Source: Chionoecetes opilio
Lineage: Eukaryota; Arthropoda; Malacostraca; Decapoda; Majidae
Length of the DNA: 64,000 nt
NCBI GenBank assembly: GCA_016584305.1
Contig: JACEEZ010016256.1
Location: 88,501 to 152,500, forward strand
Reading direction: 5' to 3'
The stretch's first letter is position 1; each line of letters opens with the position of its first letter. Both the position numbers and the translations under genes were made by a program. The notes under the pieces are model-generated. The model was given only the letters and a program-made list of their open reading frames with translations, did not search any database and was not told where the DNA came from. Positions 52,912-64,000 of this stretch are shown here, piece after piece.

Positions 52912-53442
52912 TTTACCCTATTCTCTCCTCACTATATATGTCAATATCCCACAGATAACATAACTTTCACCCATAAGAAGAAAAACAAAATAAAAATGGT
53001 TATATCCAAGAGCAAACCTATCACATCAACTCCCTTATCATCATCATCATCATCATCGTACTCACACTTGGCCAGGACAGGAACAACACACCAGCAACAC
53101 CACCACGTCAACACCACCGCCCCCATACTCGGTCTTTTCGCCCCCATCACAGCCGCCAACACCTGTGAGAAGACAACAGGGAAGTCAAGAACATGTCACC
53201 TGTCTGTTCTCGCCACTGTGTTGAAGATAAAAGGAAAACGAGAAGGGGATGGAGGGGGAAGAAGAAGAGGAAGAGGAAGAGGAAGAGGAAATGGGAGAGG
53301 AGTACTAGGAGGGGAAGGGAAGGGATGGGAGGGAAGGGAAGGGGAATAGAGGCGTAAGAAGCCATAACAACATCCTCACAACGTAATTATCGGCCATAAC
53401 ATTGACCTAGAAGAAAGGCTTACGTCTATAGTGCGTGAGGCT

Positions 53443-53445
<3 letters not shown>
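52380..53445. other. AT, CA and CT microsatellites in otherwise plain sequence
   Basis: AT at 52387-52410, CA at 52729-52762 and CT at 52841-52905. A 290-codon open frame that spans these arrays has repeat-derived composition and is not supported as a gene. 53240-53345 is AGG/AAG-rich. Confidence 0.7.
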
Positions 53446-53517
<72 letters not shown>

Positions 53518-53565
53518 ATAGTAGTAGTAATAGTAGTAATAGTAGTAGTAGCAGTAGTAGGTTTA

Positions 53566-53633
<68 letters not shown>

Positions 53634-53650
53634 TAGTAGTAGTAGTAGTA

Positions 53651-53711
<61 letters not shown>
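53446..53711. repeat. (GTA)n microsatellite
   Basis: About 265 bp of GTA with a few indels and ATA variants. Confidence 0.95.
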
Positions 53712-53880
53712 CAGTCGTGGGCGTTGCGATAAGTAAAGCGATAATGCGATAAAGCGATAATATCGCTTTAACCGAAAATTTACCGCTTATCGTTTATCGC
53801 AAGACCGGAAAAACTTATCGCTTATATTTATCGCTTTCAAATTTCCCGCGATAAATCCAGCGATAAAGTAGAAGACGAAA
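53712..53880. mobile_element. Possible hAT-like end, truncated
   Basis: CAGTCGTGGGCGTTGCGATA is followed by many GCGATAA/TTATCGC inverted motifs, the same style as the hAT-like element at 50070-50834. No matching right end was found. 53881-54690 contains nothing else recognised. Confidence 0.4.
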
Positions 53881-54699
53881 AACCGTTACGGCGGGAGGTT
53901 ACAGGCTCATTGTTACGCGGCAAACAGATGCGGCCAGGCGCCTGGCGGCCCGCGCTTCTGTTGTCAGTTTCTTTGAAAAAGTTTCTTTTCCAAACTGGAG
54001 TCACTATCTCAGTGATCTTTCACCAGCGATAAGTTTTTTGGTTAACTTATATATACTTATTCAATATTGTCAATGCTATCATATCAAATCATTAATTATA
54101 TTATTTAATATTCGTCTTAGGATGCAGGCACGCGACAGTGACCCCACGTTTCCGTCGAACCAGCGCAGTGATGTCTTCGAGTTAAGCGAACATTTCCTTT
54201 AGGAAACGTTAGGGATCTTTGACATTTACCATGTCGTAGTATCATGTCGCGCGGGGCAGTAGTGTCGAGAAGGGATTCGGAGGGGCCAGAGGAGGCAAGA
54301 GGAAGTAGGAGGCTTGTTTCGGGTGGGATAGGAGGCCAGGAGCGTGATGGACTCAGGAAAGCAGCGGAAGCTTCCAAGACGGACTGATTCACAATTTTCC
54401 CACTGATCACTATGTCCTAGAGAAAGGCACCAGACGGACATGTCCGGTCCTGGGGATAGAGAGCCAGTGACAGGTAGTACAAGTTGTAGTATGCAGTTTG
54501 TGCAGGTATTTATCGAGCAGGTAGTCAGCTTTAAGAAGTATGCGTTTGAAATATATTAGTCGCTAGTATCAGTTAGAGACAGACACTCTTAGTCGGAAAG
54601 AAATAGTAGTCAAACTGTATGTAGTCATTTATCGCAGGATTTATCGCTGAATGTAGTTAGTAGTAGTTTAGAAGTAGTAGCTAGTTAGTGTTAGTAGGA

Positions 54700-55263
54700 T
54701 GTAGCAGGATGTTGTGTATGTATGTGGTAGGTGGTGTTATGTGGCCTGGTGTTGTGGTAGTGTAGTGGTGATGGAGTGTGGTAGTGGTAGTAGTGTAGTG
54801 GTGGTGAGTGTGGTGTGTGGTGGTAGTGGTGGTGGTGGTGGTGGTGGTGTGTGGTGGTGGTGTGTGGTGTGGTGGTGGTGGTAGTGGTAGTGGTGGTGGT
54901 GGTGTGTGGGTGGTGTGGTGGTGGTGGTGGTGGTGTGTGGTAGTGGTGGTAGTGGTAGTGGTGTGGTGGTGGTGGTGGTGTGGTGGTGGTGGTGGTGGTG
55001 TGGTGGTGGTGGTGGTGTAGTGGTGTGGTGGGGTAGTGGTGTGGTGTGGTGGTGGTGGTGGTGGTGGTGGTGGTGGTGGTGGTGTGGTGGTTGGTGGTGT
55101 GTGGTGGGTGGTGGTGGTGTGGTAGTGGTGTGGTGGTGGTTGGTTGGGTGTAGTGTGGTAGTGGTGTGTGGTGGATGGTGTAGTGTGGGTAGTGGTGGGT
55201 AGGGTGTGTGGTAGTGGTGGTGATGTGGTGGTGGTAGTGTGGGTAGTGGTAGTAGTGGTGGTA
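54700..55263. repeat. GTG/GTGGTGT-type simple repeat
   Basis: More than 500 bp of irregular GGT, GTGT and GTAGTGGT units. The antisense frames (His/Thr/Pro) are not coding. Confidence 0.95.
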
Positions 55264-55489
55264 AAAAATAAAAATAAACATGAAGTAATGAAAACAACAA
55301 CTTCATAATTTATACAACAACATTTCGTTAAAACTTTACACATTCAGAGCCGCAAAAATAGCTCTTCCTCCGCCTTATGCTATGTTTTTATGTTTTTTCC
55401 TAATTCCTTATCTCTTTCCTCCTTTTTTCTTTCCTATTTATATCACAGATCTGCAAAACAACCGATGCTTCCGGGTAACTGCTCTCAAT

Positions 55490-55775
55490 TTACTCCTATC
55501 TTTCTCCTCCTCCTCTTCCTCTTTCTTACCTCTTCTTCCTCTTCCTCCTCCTCTACATCTCCATTACCATCAACACATCCTCCTCTTCTCTCTCTCTTTT
55601 CTCTTCTATCTTCTCTTCCATCACTTCTACTCTCTACCTACTTTTACTTTCTCTATCTCCTTATCCTCCTTCCTTTCCTCTAACATCTCACATATCGTCC
55701 TCTTTTTCCCTTTTCTCCTCCTCCTCCTCCTCTCCTCCTCTTCCTCTTCTTCTTCCTCCTCCTCCTCCTCGTCGT
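55490..55775. repeat. CTC/CTT-rich pyrimidine tract
   Basis: Irregular TCC/TTCC/CTCT sequence ending in a CTC array (55718-55770). Confidence 0.85.
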
Positions 55776-56023
55776 AAAGGAAGGGAAGGAAGCTGGTCGT
55801 TAATGTCGTGGTCGCTATTCCGTTCCCGTGACACCCATTCACCACATGAGCGCAATCCTGCCCCCACCACAGCCCCCCCACTGACCCTGATAACTCCACC
55901 CACCCCCACCGCCCCTCCACCCACGTCCCCACCCTCTTCATTCATTCAGCATCATCAGAGCCCTGTCGTCCTGTCTCACTTCCATATCTACACCCTCCAT
56001 GCGTCGCCGCTTCTCTTTGCCCT

Positions 56024-58905
56024 GGGGCCGGATGTTCGAACGTTCGTAACGCATCTCTAAGATCATCTTTGCACTTAGATTGATCTTGGAACGTTCGTAA
56101 CGAGTTTAGAGGTATTTTCAAACGATCTTTGCGAACATCCATCCGCCATATTTGTTTGTTTTTCCACCATATTTGTTCATAGTGCTAAGGTTGCTGAAGA
56201 GCACTCGCACACTGTTCGTAGGGTCGCATGATGAAGGTTTTTCTAATATACAAGCCATATAAAGTTATGTTATTAGTTGTTTATTTCATGTTGAGTTGTT
56301 TATGGTTGGTCAGGACGCTGTAGGGGGAATGTGAAGGGTGCAATGAAAAAAGTGAGATTGGAACGAACGAAGGGTGGGTACGCAAGGTGTATGAAGAATG
56401 GATAGCGAAGCAGATTAAGTAAAATGAGTGCTGGAACGGCAGATAAACTAGGTAACCTTGATGTGTGTGTTTAGGGGAGGAAAGGACTAGCAATACTACA
56501 GGGAGTTTCGTACACAAGTTGCTTCGTACCCAGGTTTTGTTAGTTGTTTCGTACACTGATTTTGAGTTTTTTCGTACATACCTGGTGACTGGTGTGTCGT
56601 TTCGTAACTCGAGTCATCAAGTTAAACTCTGAGCTGAGTGTACGAAACGACTATAATTTCATATAGACTACGAAACAACTTTTAGGTGTACGAATCTACT
56701 AGTGTACGAAACAACTTGTGTACGAACTGACTGCATCCTCCTCTCATCAATGCTACGGAGAGGCAAAGATAAGAGACATTCGAGCACCGGTGTACTAGTG
56801 CGTGGAATGCATGTACTGTAGGTGGAAAAATGAAATACATAAAGGTATAAGTGCAGTTTAGACCAATACAATACAACACAGCCAATCGGTGGTTTTAAGT
56901 ATCCTGAACGTTTCGTTCTTATTATAAGGAGTATTTCTAACCCACACAAAAGCTGTCGGAAATTAAAAAAATAACACATGGGGATCTGGGGGGCGAAACC
57001 CCCCCACCCCAGTGAGGATAGGTTACGTAATCAATGCCCGGGCTAGATTAGTTAACTAGCAGGGGGTCTTGGGGGGCGTAGCCCCCCCAGTTATGTCAGA
57101 AGAGTATTGGTCAAAAGGGAGTATTGGTTGAAACTGCATATTTACCTAAAAGAGAGAGTATGTAGAGGATAAAGGAATGTGTGATTGGTGGGCAAGGATG
57201 TCTGAGAAGAGTAGGTACACTCTACTCCAACTCTAAGAGATGGTATGTGAGTAAAGCGAAAGTATTGAATGAATGGTTCAATGATGGAAGGTAGTGAGTG
57301 GTAGTAGTGGGTAGTGAGATGTTATTCTAGGCAAGTTCACGACCACTGAAATTGTGAGGTTAAAGCACATAAAAATCACTAGAATGCAGGCTTTCATTTC
57401 AACCTAACCCATCTACTGTAATATGTCAAGTCGGTATTATTTCGGTGCTGAGCTGGGGGGGGAATCACCCCCGCTCAGTCACTAACCTAACCTAGACATA
57501 TAGTCAACTGGCCAACCTAACTTAACCTAACTGTTCAGGCTATTGCTGGCATTTAATCCCTGAATTCAGAAACACGGCTAAAATAGGAACACTCACCGAC
57601 GAAAAAAATAGGAACGTCGGCGAGAATTCCTATCGGCGACAGTTCCAGGTATTGTCTAGTTACTTGGATAATGTATCCCATTAATAATACCCACCCTAAA
57701 ATGGGTGGGTATTAGATTGGTAGTGGGCTTTCAAAAGTCCTAGGATTCTTACCTACATCATCGTGTAGATTTCTTCATTCTGAGTATTTTGAACCCCATT
57801 TCCCATGGTACAATTGAATAATGGCGTTACATGTACGTACTACCGAAAATATACCGTTATTTCAGCCATAAACGGTTAAATCAGATTAGGTCAGTTTAGG
57901 TTAGAGGTGGGGTTTGGTTTAGTCGTCTACGTTTGGTTAAATCAGACTAGGTTAGGTTAGGTTAGAGGTGGGGTTTGGTTTAGTAACATGATATAAAGAA
58001 AAAAAGAAAATTATCAATAATATGGCAGTGTGAAGCGGTGCAAGGTTTGCGGGGCATAGGCTACATCCCCCCATACCTGTAAACAAACAAATATTTCCGA
58101 CAAAAACGAGTGCCATATTCATTCAATACACATCAAAACGATTCAGGAAAACTAAGTTTCGGCCTCGAAATCGTTGAAAGCCCACTACCGAAATTTTACT
58201 AATTGGGTGTAAATGGCAGCTATTAATCATTCAATTCATATATAATTATTCGCGCTGGCTAAAACGGTAAAATTATAATCCTTTCCCGCCCTTATTAGTG
58301 TTCTTCTCTCTCCAGACCTTCACAAATCCCTTCAGATACCTCTAAAAAGTGGGAGAGTTACCCCCTTTAACATCCCCTTACCCCACCTAAAGTCCTAAAT
58401 GACCCCCCAAAAATAATACTATCCTAACCTAATTATAACCTTATCTAACCCTACCAATAACCTCCTAGCGAGACTTAAGGGCAGGAAATAAAAAAAATTT
58501 ACCAGTTCAGGTTATATTGAGGTTATAAGTTTGTAATTTGTTGTGTGGGGACGCGCCAGGAGGTTATATAGTGAGCATACGTCTTCAGTCTTCAGATATT
58601 TCCCTTGGGGAGGCATGATATTTGTTTACATTCTAACTGCATTATGATTGGCTAACAATCTCAAAGGTTGATGAAATCTTTCCTCTGATTGGCCAAGCGA
58701 CAGTCAGTAGAGTTCCATTCCTCATGGTCGGAACGGAACGGAACGAGCTTAAAGATCGCATCATCGTGAGCTAAGAACATTCAGACGATCCTTTGAAAAT
58801 ACATTTTTGTGGTGTTCGTAGCCCAAGATCTAAGATGGCCGCTATGAACACTCTTAAGATGATCTTAAGAGGCGGAAAGTTACGAACGTTCGAACATCCA
58901 GCCCC
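56024..58905. mobile_element. 2.9-kb inverted-repeat element, unclassified DNA transposon
   Basis: The left end GGGGCCGGATGTTCGAACGT and the reverse complement of the right end GGGGCTGGATGTTCGAACGT are nearly identical and continue TCGTAAC. The flanks share CTG at the inner junction and a more distant diverged repeat (TTCCATATCTACACCCTCCATGCGTC versus TTCCATCTTAAAACCCTTCATGCGTC). Inside are no transposase frame, a nested palindrome (56501-56733), GGTTAGGTTAGG runs (57890-57985, 58430) and GGGGGGCG...CCCCCC hairpins (56980-57095). Confidence 0.7.
56501..56733. mobile_element. Small palindromic element nested in the 2.9-kb element
   Basis: The left arm GTTTCGTACACAAGTTGCTTCG pairs with the right arm CGAAACAACTTGTGTACGAAC, with several internal TTTCGTAC/GTACGAAA motifs. 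Confidence 0.65.
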
Positions 58906-59038
58906 TGTCTCGCCCCTTCCATCTTAAAACCCTTCATGCGTCGCCTCTTCTACCTATCCCAACACCCACTACTAACCTACTCTCTCACGCCCTTCCACCC
59001 TCTACCCAATAACTATACTTCATCCTTAAGGCCGGGTC

Positions 59039-59057
59039 TCTTTCTCTCTCTCTTTTT

Positions 59058-59104
<47 letters not shown>

Positions 59105-59221
59105 CTCTCTCTCTCCTCTCTCTCTCTCTTCTCCTCACTCTCATTCTCCTCTTTCTCTCTCATCTCTCTCTCTTCATCTCATCATACACATACCACATAC
59201 ACAACACACACACACACACAC

Positions 59222-59280
<59 letters not shown>

Positions 59281-59395
59281 CACACACACACAGCAACGCA
59301 CAAAAAAAGAGCGTGAGAGAGAGAGAGAGAGAGAGAGAGGAGGAGAGAGATGAGGAGAGAGAGAGGAGATGAGAGAGAGAGAGGAGCAAAGGTGC
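59039..59395. repeat. CT, CA and GA microsatellites in series
   Basis: CT-rich 59039-59175, CA 59200-59292 and GA 59308-59395. Confidence 0.93.
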
Positions 59396-59679
59396 GGAGA
59401 GAAGGAAGGATGAAGGGAGAGAAAGTCAGTCAGTTACAGGTAAGACATGAAGGTCCAAAGCATATAAAAAAACCCAGGAAATCGACCCGAAATCGGAAGA
59501 AAAAAATAATAAAAAACCGGGCGATCACTTGTTTTTCTTGGGTAATTTTCTCCTCGATTCCGTCTGCCGGTAACAAAAAGTCGAGAAAACCATTAAGACT
59601 TGCTATAATAATGTGCTAATATAAAAATGCTATGCTATTATAGTGTGAACCGGCTTTAAATTAACTCCTCAGTCCTGCC

Positions 59680-60138
59680 ACCACCCACACACCCATAATT
59701 TCCAGTCTTCCTCACCCATACCACAACCCACCCACCCCCTTCACCCCTACCACACCCCAACACCTCTACCACCCACCCACTTCACCCTTACCCACCCCAC
59801 CACCTTTACCACCCACCCCCATGCCCACCCCACACCCCACCACCACCCCCATACCCACCCCACCACTTTCCCTCCCTTACCCCTACCACACCCCACCACT
59901 ACTACCTCTCACATCCCTCCCTCCACACACCCCACCACCTATACCTCCCACCCCCTCACCACGTTTACCACCCACACGCACACTCCACCTTACTCCACCT
60001 CTCCATCATCCACCTGTCCATGCGTTCCTTGACCCTCCTCAACACCCCCCTCCACCTCCCTACCGTCACCCCCCTCCACCTCCCTCAACATCCCCTACCC
60101 TCACGCCTCCACACCCCTACCCTCACCCCCCCCCCCCG
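59680..60138. repeat. ACCC/CCACC-rich degenerate repeat
   Basis: Irregular CACCCCACCACC-type sequence giving Pro/His-rich frames that are not coding. Confidence 0.8.
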
Positions 60139-60139
60139 T

Positions 60140-60232
60140 GCAGTGACTCACCCCCGTGTATATAGTGGGGGGCAGCGGCCGTCTGGCGTCACCCTGGGGT
60201 ATATACATGAGGGTGTGAGGTGATTTAGGGGG
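60140..60232 (-). CDS. Possible orphan exon (MYIPQGDARRPLPPTIYTG)
   Basis: In an A-rich, otherwise gene-free stretch lies a GC-rich island whose minus strand reads SPPKSPHTL, then MYIPQGDARRPLPPTIYTG. It ends at a good donor GGG|GTGAGTCAC and is preceded by a long pyrimidine tract with possible acceptors. I do not recognise the peptide. If real, it ends on a codon boundary, so it cannot splice directly to exon 42219-42348, which needs one leading base. It could be a 5' exon, part of another gene or chance. Confidence 0.22.
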
Positions 60233-60289
60233 TGACGTGCCCGCTGCCTCTCGCCTCGCAGTGGTGGAGGGGAAATGTTGAAAGCACAG

Positions 60290-60760
60290 GAGGATACAAA
60301 AAAAAAGGAAAAAACAACTCGAGAAACGAAAAAAAAAGATAAAAAACAGGACAAAAAAAGAAAAACAACTCTTAAGACACAAAAAAAAGGAAAAAAAAAA
60401 AAAAAAAAAAAACAGGGAAGAAAAAAAAGAAAAAACAACCATGAATATAAAAAGGAAAAAAGAAGAAAAAAAGATATAAAAAACCCAAGACTACAAAAAA
60501 GAAAGAAAAAACAACCCAGGAAGACACGAAAAAAAGGAAAAACAGACAAAAAAGAAAAAAAAAACCAGGTACACACATAAAGAAGAAAAACAGAAGACAA
60601 TAAAGAAAAAAAACCCTCAGGAAGACCAAAAAAAAGAAGAAATAACCAGGAAGACAAAAAAAAGAAAAAGAAAACAGGAAGACACAAAAAAGAAAAAACA
60701 GAAAAAAGATAAAAAATCCAGAAAGACAAAAAAAGGAAAAAAACCTGAATGATTTGAAGA
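60290..60760. repeat. A-rich degenerate tandem repeat
   Basis: Units like AAAAAAGAAAAACAACC.GGAAGACA of about 30-40 bp. The antisense Phe-rich frames are not coding. Confidence 0.85.
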
Positions 60761-60894
60761 TGAATTAATTTTGCTTAAAAAAATAAATGCACTCATAAAG
60801 ATGTTGAATGAGAAAATGGAAGACAGAAACGTACGATTATTTCAAGATGAGTCTACCGAAAATTATATAAACAGTTCATAAATAAAATAATGGA

Positions 60895-61140
60895 AATTAG
60901 AGAGTAAATTACATAGAAAAATGGAAATTTGGGAGAAAAAATGGAAATTTGGGAGAAAAAAGGAGATTTGGGGAAAAAGGGAAATTTGGGAGAAAAAAAG
61001 GGAAATTTGGGGAACAGGAAATTATACCTTATTAAACTAATTATATTGGAGAAAAAGGGAAATTTGAGAAAAAAAGGGAAATTTGGGAGAAAAAAAAAGA
61101 AATTTGAGAGAAAAAAAGAAATTATACCTTATTAAACTAA
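60895..61140. repeat. Tandem GGAAATTTGGGAGAAAAA units
   Basis: About ten copies of an 18-20-bp unit, interrupted by two copies of AAATTATACCTTATTAAACTAATT. Confidence 0.88.
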
Positions 61141-61609
61141 TTGGAGATTGGAGTAAATTATTAACTAAAAACTGGATTAATTAAATACCACCACTGACTG
61201 TCTGTTTATCCTATCCTAAGCACTCACTTCTCTTTCCCCTCCTCCCCACCCCCTCCCTCCTATAAATATAATAATAAAGTAGTAGAATTTAATAGAAATG
61301 GCAAGACAGGAGAAGACAGATAAAATATTGAATGAGCTCAAGGTGAATGAAAGTTTAATCTAAGTTACTTGAGTTTGAGTAGAAAATATGAGCTGAATAA
61401 ATGTGAGGAAAAATTTAATTAGTTAGAATCAGATTATAATTCACATATGTACAAAATGAATGATGTGAAAATGGTTTGTGTAGACTGTAGAGTGACGTGT
61501 GAATGCTGGTTGAGAGGTTTAGTAAATATGACGCTATAGAGTAGTTTGCATAGAGGTTATGTTAGGTTATGCTTGTCTAGTGTGATTTACAGATGGTTGC
61601 CAGCGATAG
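61141..61609. other. Plain non-coding sequence
   Basis: AT-rich sequence with no supported gene or repeat. Confidence 0.5.
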
Positions 61610-61677
61610 GAACATAAGAACATAAGAAAATAAGGAAGCTACAAGAGGCCGTGAGACCTACACGTGGTAGTTCCTGT
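61610..61677 (-). mobile_element. LINE 3' tail fragment
   Basis: GAACATAAGAACATAAGAAA, ATAAGGAAGCTACAAGAGGC and CACGTGGTAGTTCCTGT: the best-preserved reverse-complement copy of the tail at 71-139. Confidence 0.8.
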
Positions 61678-62189
61678 AACTGTAAGGAAAATAAAATGTT
61701 TTTATAAAGTGGTGTAAAAAATTGTATATATATATAAGATGTGAATTCTTTTTTAATCTATTTATGCATTATGTATCTATGTATGCACTTGGCGAGGAGG
61801 GGACAAGAGTTTGATGATGTGACAGGGGAGAAGAAGGGTGCAGGGTGGCAGGGTGGCAGGGTGGCAGGGTAGAGACCATTCATTAGGTACAGGACAGTAT
61901 AGGGTGGAGACCAGAGGAAGGGATAAGGGAATTCACAGTATAGGGCTGAAGGATAGTATAGGGTAATGGATAAGGTGTATGTATGGGGGGGGTCTGGGGG
62001 GGGGTGTATGTATGTATGTATGTCTATTCAAATTAGGGTGAGGTGGAAGCTGCAGAAACACAGGTAAGAGAAGGGGTGTGGAGTGGGATGTGGGGATGTA
62101 GGAACAGCTAAAGGGACAGATGAGCGAAATAGACAAAACGAAGGAAAAATATGTGAAGGAATGTTGAGGAAAAATGTACATGGGGAGAA
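61678..62189. other. Non-coding sequence with G-rich short repeats
   Basis: GGGTGGCA repeats near 61845-61870 and TATG repeats near 62005-62025. No gene was seen. Confidence 0.5.
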
Positions 62190-62490
<301 letters not shown>

Positions 62491-62681
62491 ATGCACCGCC
62501 ACGCCTATCAACTTTCTCATAAAACCTCGAAAAAAAAGAGTTCCCGATAATTAAAGCCTCGGCAATGCCCTGTAGGAGGAGGAAGAGGAGGAGGAGGAGA
62601 AGGAGGAGGAGGAGAAGAGAGGGCTGAGGAGCGTCGAAATGCCCTCAGACTTTCCAAATAAACGCTTCTGATACGACAATG

Positions 62682-62782
<101 letters not shown>

Positions 62783-63229
62783 AAAGAGATCTTCCTTCCT
62801 CGAGTCTCAGAGCCAACAATCATACACTGGAAGCTCTACGAAAAAGGAGAATGGTTGGAAAGGATGACAAAGGAAGTTTCAAACAGCAACAAACCTAATG
62901 ATCCTACAAGGCTATTGGAATGTAGTTACTTTAATATATAGGATATAGGAGGTAGATAAGGAAGAGGAGGAGAAGGAGGAGGAGGAAGAGAAGAAGGAAG
63001 CCTGAGTATTTAGCCTTCTACCCTACTCCATAAAAAAAAAAAAAAATAACACTTTCCCGATGCCACACTATTATACAGTCGCGACACAGTACACGTTGCA
63101 GTCAGGTCGTGGAGGAATCAGAGGGGCCCCTGTACCTCGCCTTCACCCACTGCACAGCGCTTATCAACACTCCAAGACACATGGAGGGTTTTATTACGTT
63201 ATTTCTTATTAGTTCATTGACGCATTATT

Positions 63230-63960
63230 AACACTCGGGTTTTCATATTGCCCTCTTCCTCTTCCTCCTATTCCTCATTCTTTTCTAACTCGCGATCTTC
63301 CTTTTTATCCTAAGTCATGTATTTGCTGTTTTTTCTTCACTTCCTCCTTCTCTTTTTCCTCTTCCTCCTATATTCCTCATTCTTCTTCTATGTATGTTCT
63401 TTCTATTTATTTTTAGTCATGTATTTTCGTGTATCGTTTCTTTCTTCTTTGATTTATTTTTTATTGTATTTTGTCTTCATTTCATCATTCTCCTTCCCTC
63501 TTCCCTCTCTTCCTGTTCCTCAAGCCCTTACGCATACATGGTTTTTCATCTCGTCCTCTTACTCTCCACATTCCTCATTCTTCTCCTATGTATGCTCTTC
63601 CTATTCATCCTAAGTCATGTATTTGCTGTTTTTACTTCAATTCCTCCTTCTCCTTTCCTTTCTCTATCTCATCTTTTTCATTCTTTTTTTTATGTATTTG
63701 CTATGATATTCCTTCACTTCCTCCTTCCCCTCTTCCTCATATTCCTCATTCTTCTCCTATATATGCTCTTCCTATTCATCCTAAGTCATGTATTTGCTAT
63801 GATTTTTCTTCAATTCCACTCTCTCCTTCTCTTCTCTCTCTCCTCTTTCGCATTCTTTTATGTATGTATAGCTCCTCCATCTTATCTCTTTCTCTGTTCA
63901 CATAATATTATTCCCTCCTCCTCCTCCTCCTCCTCCCCTCCTCCTCCTCCAAAATCTTAT
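63230..63960. repeat. Pyrimidine-rich tandem unit, about 180 bp
   Basis: CATTCTTCTCCTATGTATGCTCTTCCTATTCATCCTAAGTCATGTATTTGCT recurs four times with drift (about 63300, 63395, 63590, 63770). A TCC array follows (63915-63950). Confidence 0.8.
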
Positions 63961-64000
63961 ACACGGTTTTCCTTCTTTCTCTTCTATTCACGCTCTTCTT

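Noticed and set aside
52477..53349. 290-codon plus-strand open frame
   Set aside because: It runs through CA, CT and AGG simple repeats with no domain and no splice evidence. Its composition follows the repeats.
54681..55343. 220-codon Thr/His/Pro frame on the minus strand
   Set aside because: It lies entirely in the GTG simple repeat.
57880..58450. Telomeric (TTAGG)n sequence
   Set aside because: Only two or three GGTTA units occur together, inside a transposon-like element. This is too short for a telomere or interstitial telomeric array.

Overview
The window looks like genomic DNA from an arthropod, most likely a decapod crustacean. It has small exons in large introns, a very heavy load of di- and trinucleotide microsatellites, many minisatellites, non-LTR retrotransposon fragments and many short terminal-inverted-repeat elements. 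The species assignment is inference; no rRNA or mitochondrial marker is present.

One protein-coding gene is recognisable. It lies on the minus strand and encodes an L1CAM-family cell-adhesion molecule, neuroglian (Nrg). I placed 21 constitutive exons between 42348 (first Ig domain) and 2123 (end of the fifth fibronectin III domain). Every donor and acceptor closes in a consistent reading phase, giving about 1,948 codons in the order Ig1-Ig6, FN1-FN5. The signal-peptide exon upstream of 42348 and the transmembrane and cytoplasmic exons below 2123 were not found and are probably outside the window. Two further in-frame cassettes are proposed: a 93-nt exon (39181-39273) that resembles part of Ig2, and a 12-nt microexon (15146-15157) in FN1.

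The outstanding feature is exon 6262-8820. It encodes the first half of FN5, but the loop before strand B is interrupted by 788 residues of cysteine-free EF-hand/dockerin-like loops of the form DxDxDGxI/VDxxD. There are 49 loops: one leader plus eight 97-residue modules of six loops each, with a fixed linker rhythm of 2,4,4,2,4,9 residues. A canonical neuroglian FN5 has no such insertion. Smaller acidic insertions sit in Ig6, FN2, FN3 and FN4 of the same protein, so calcium-binding or acidic loop expansion seems to be a theme of this gene.

Layout, left to right. 1-2120: minisatellite, a TA-flanked inverted-repeat element and poly-A. 2123-2645: last FN5 exon and tandem copies of its acceptor. 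2650-6240: LINE tails, a dispersed repeat, a tRNA-derived SINE between GAA arrays and an ACT array. 6262-15157: FN5 to FN1 exons with small transposons in the introns. 15160-18800: one FN1 intron with four small transposons. 18796-25516: FN1 and Ig6 exons separated by two minisatellites (about 1.4 kb and 4.0 kb). 25700-42348: Ig6 to Ig1 exons, with transposons, a 29-bp-TIR element and several tandem arrays in the introns. 42349-64000: no further recognisable Nrg exon; mainly microsatellites, three 204-bp TTAA-flanked elements, a degenerate LINE carrying a SINE, a hAT-like element with an intact 8-bp target duplication, and a 2.9-kb inverted-repeat element. All mobile elements appear non-autonomous or broken.
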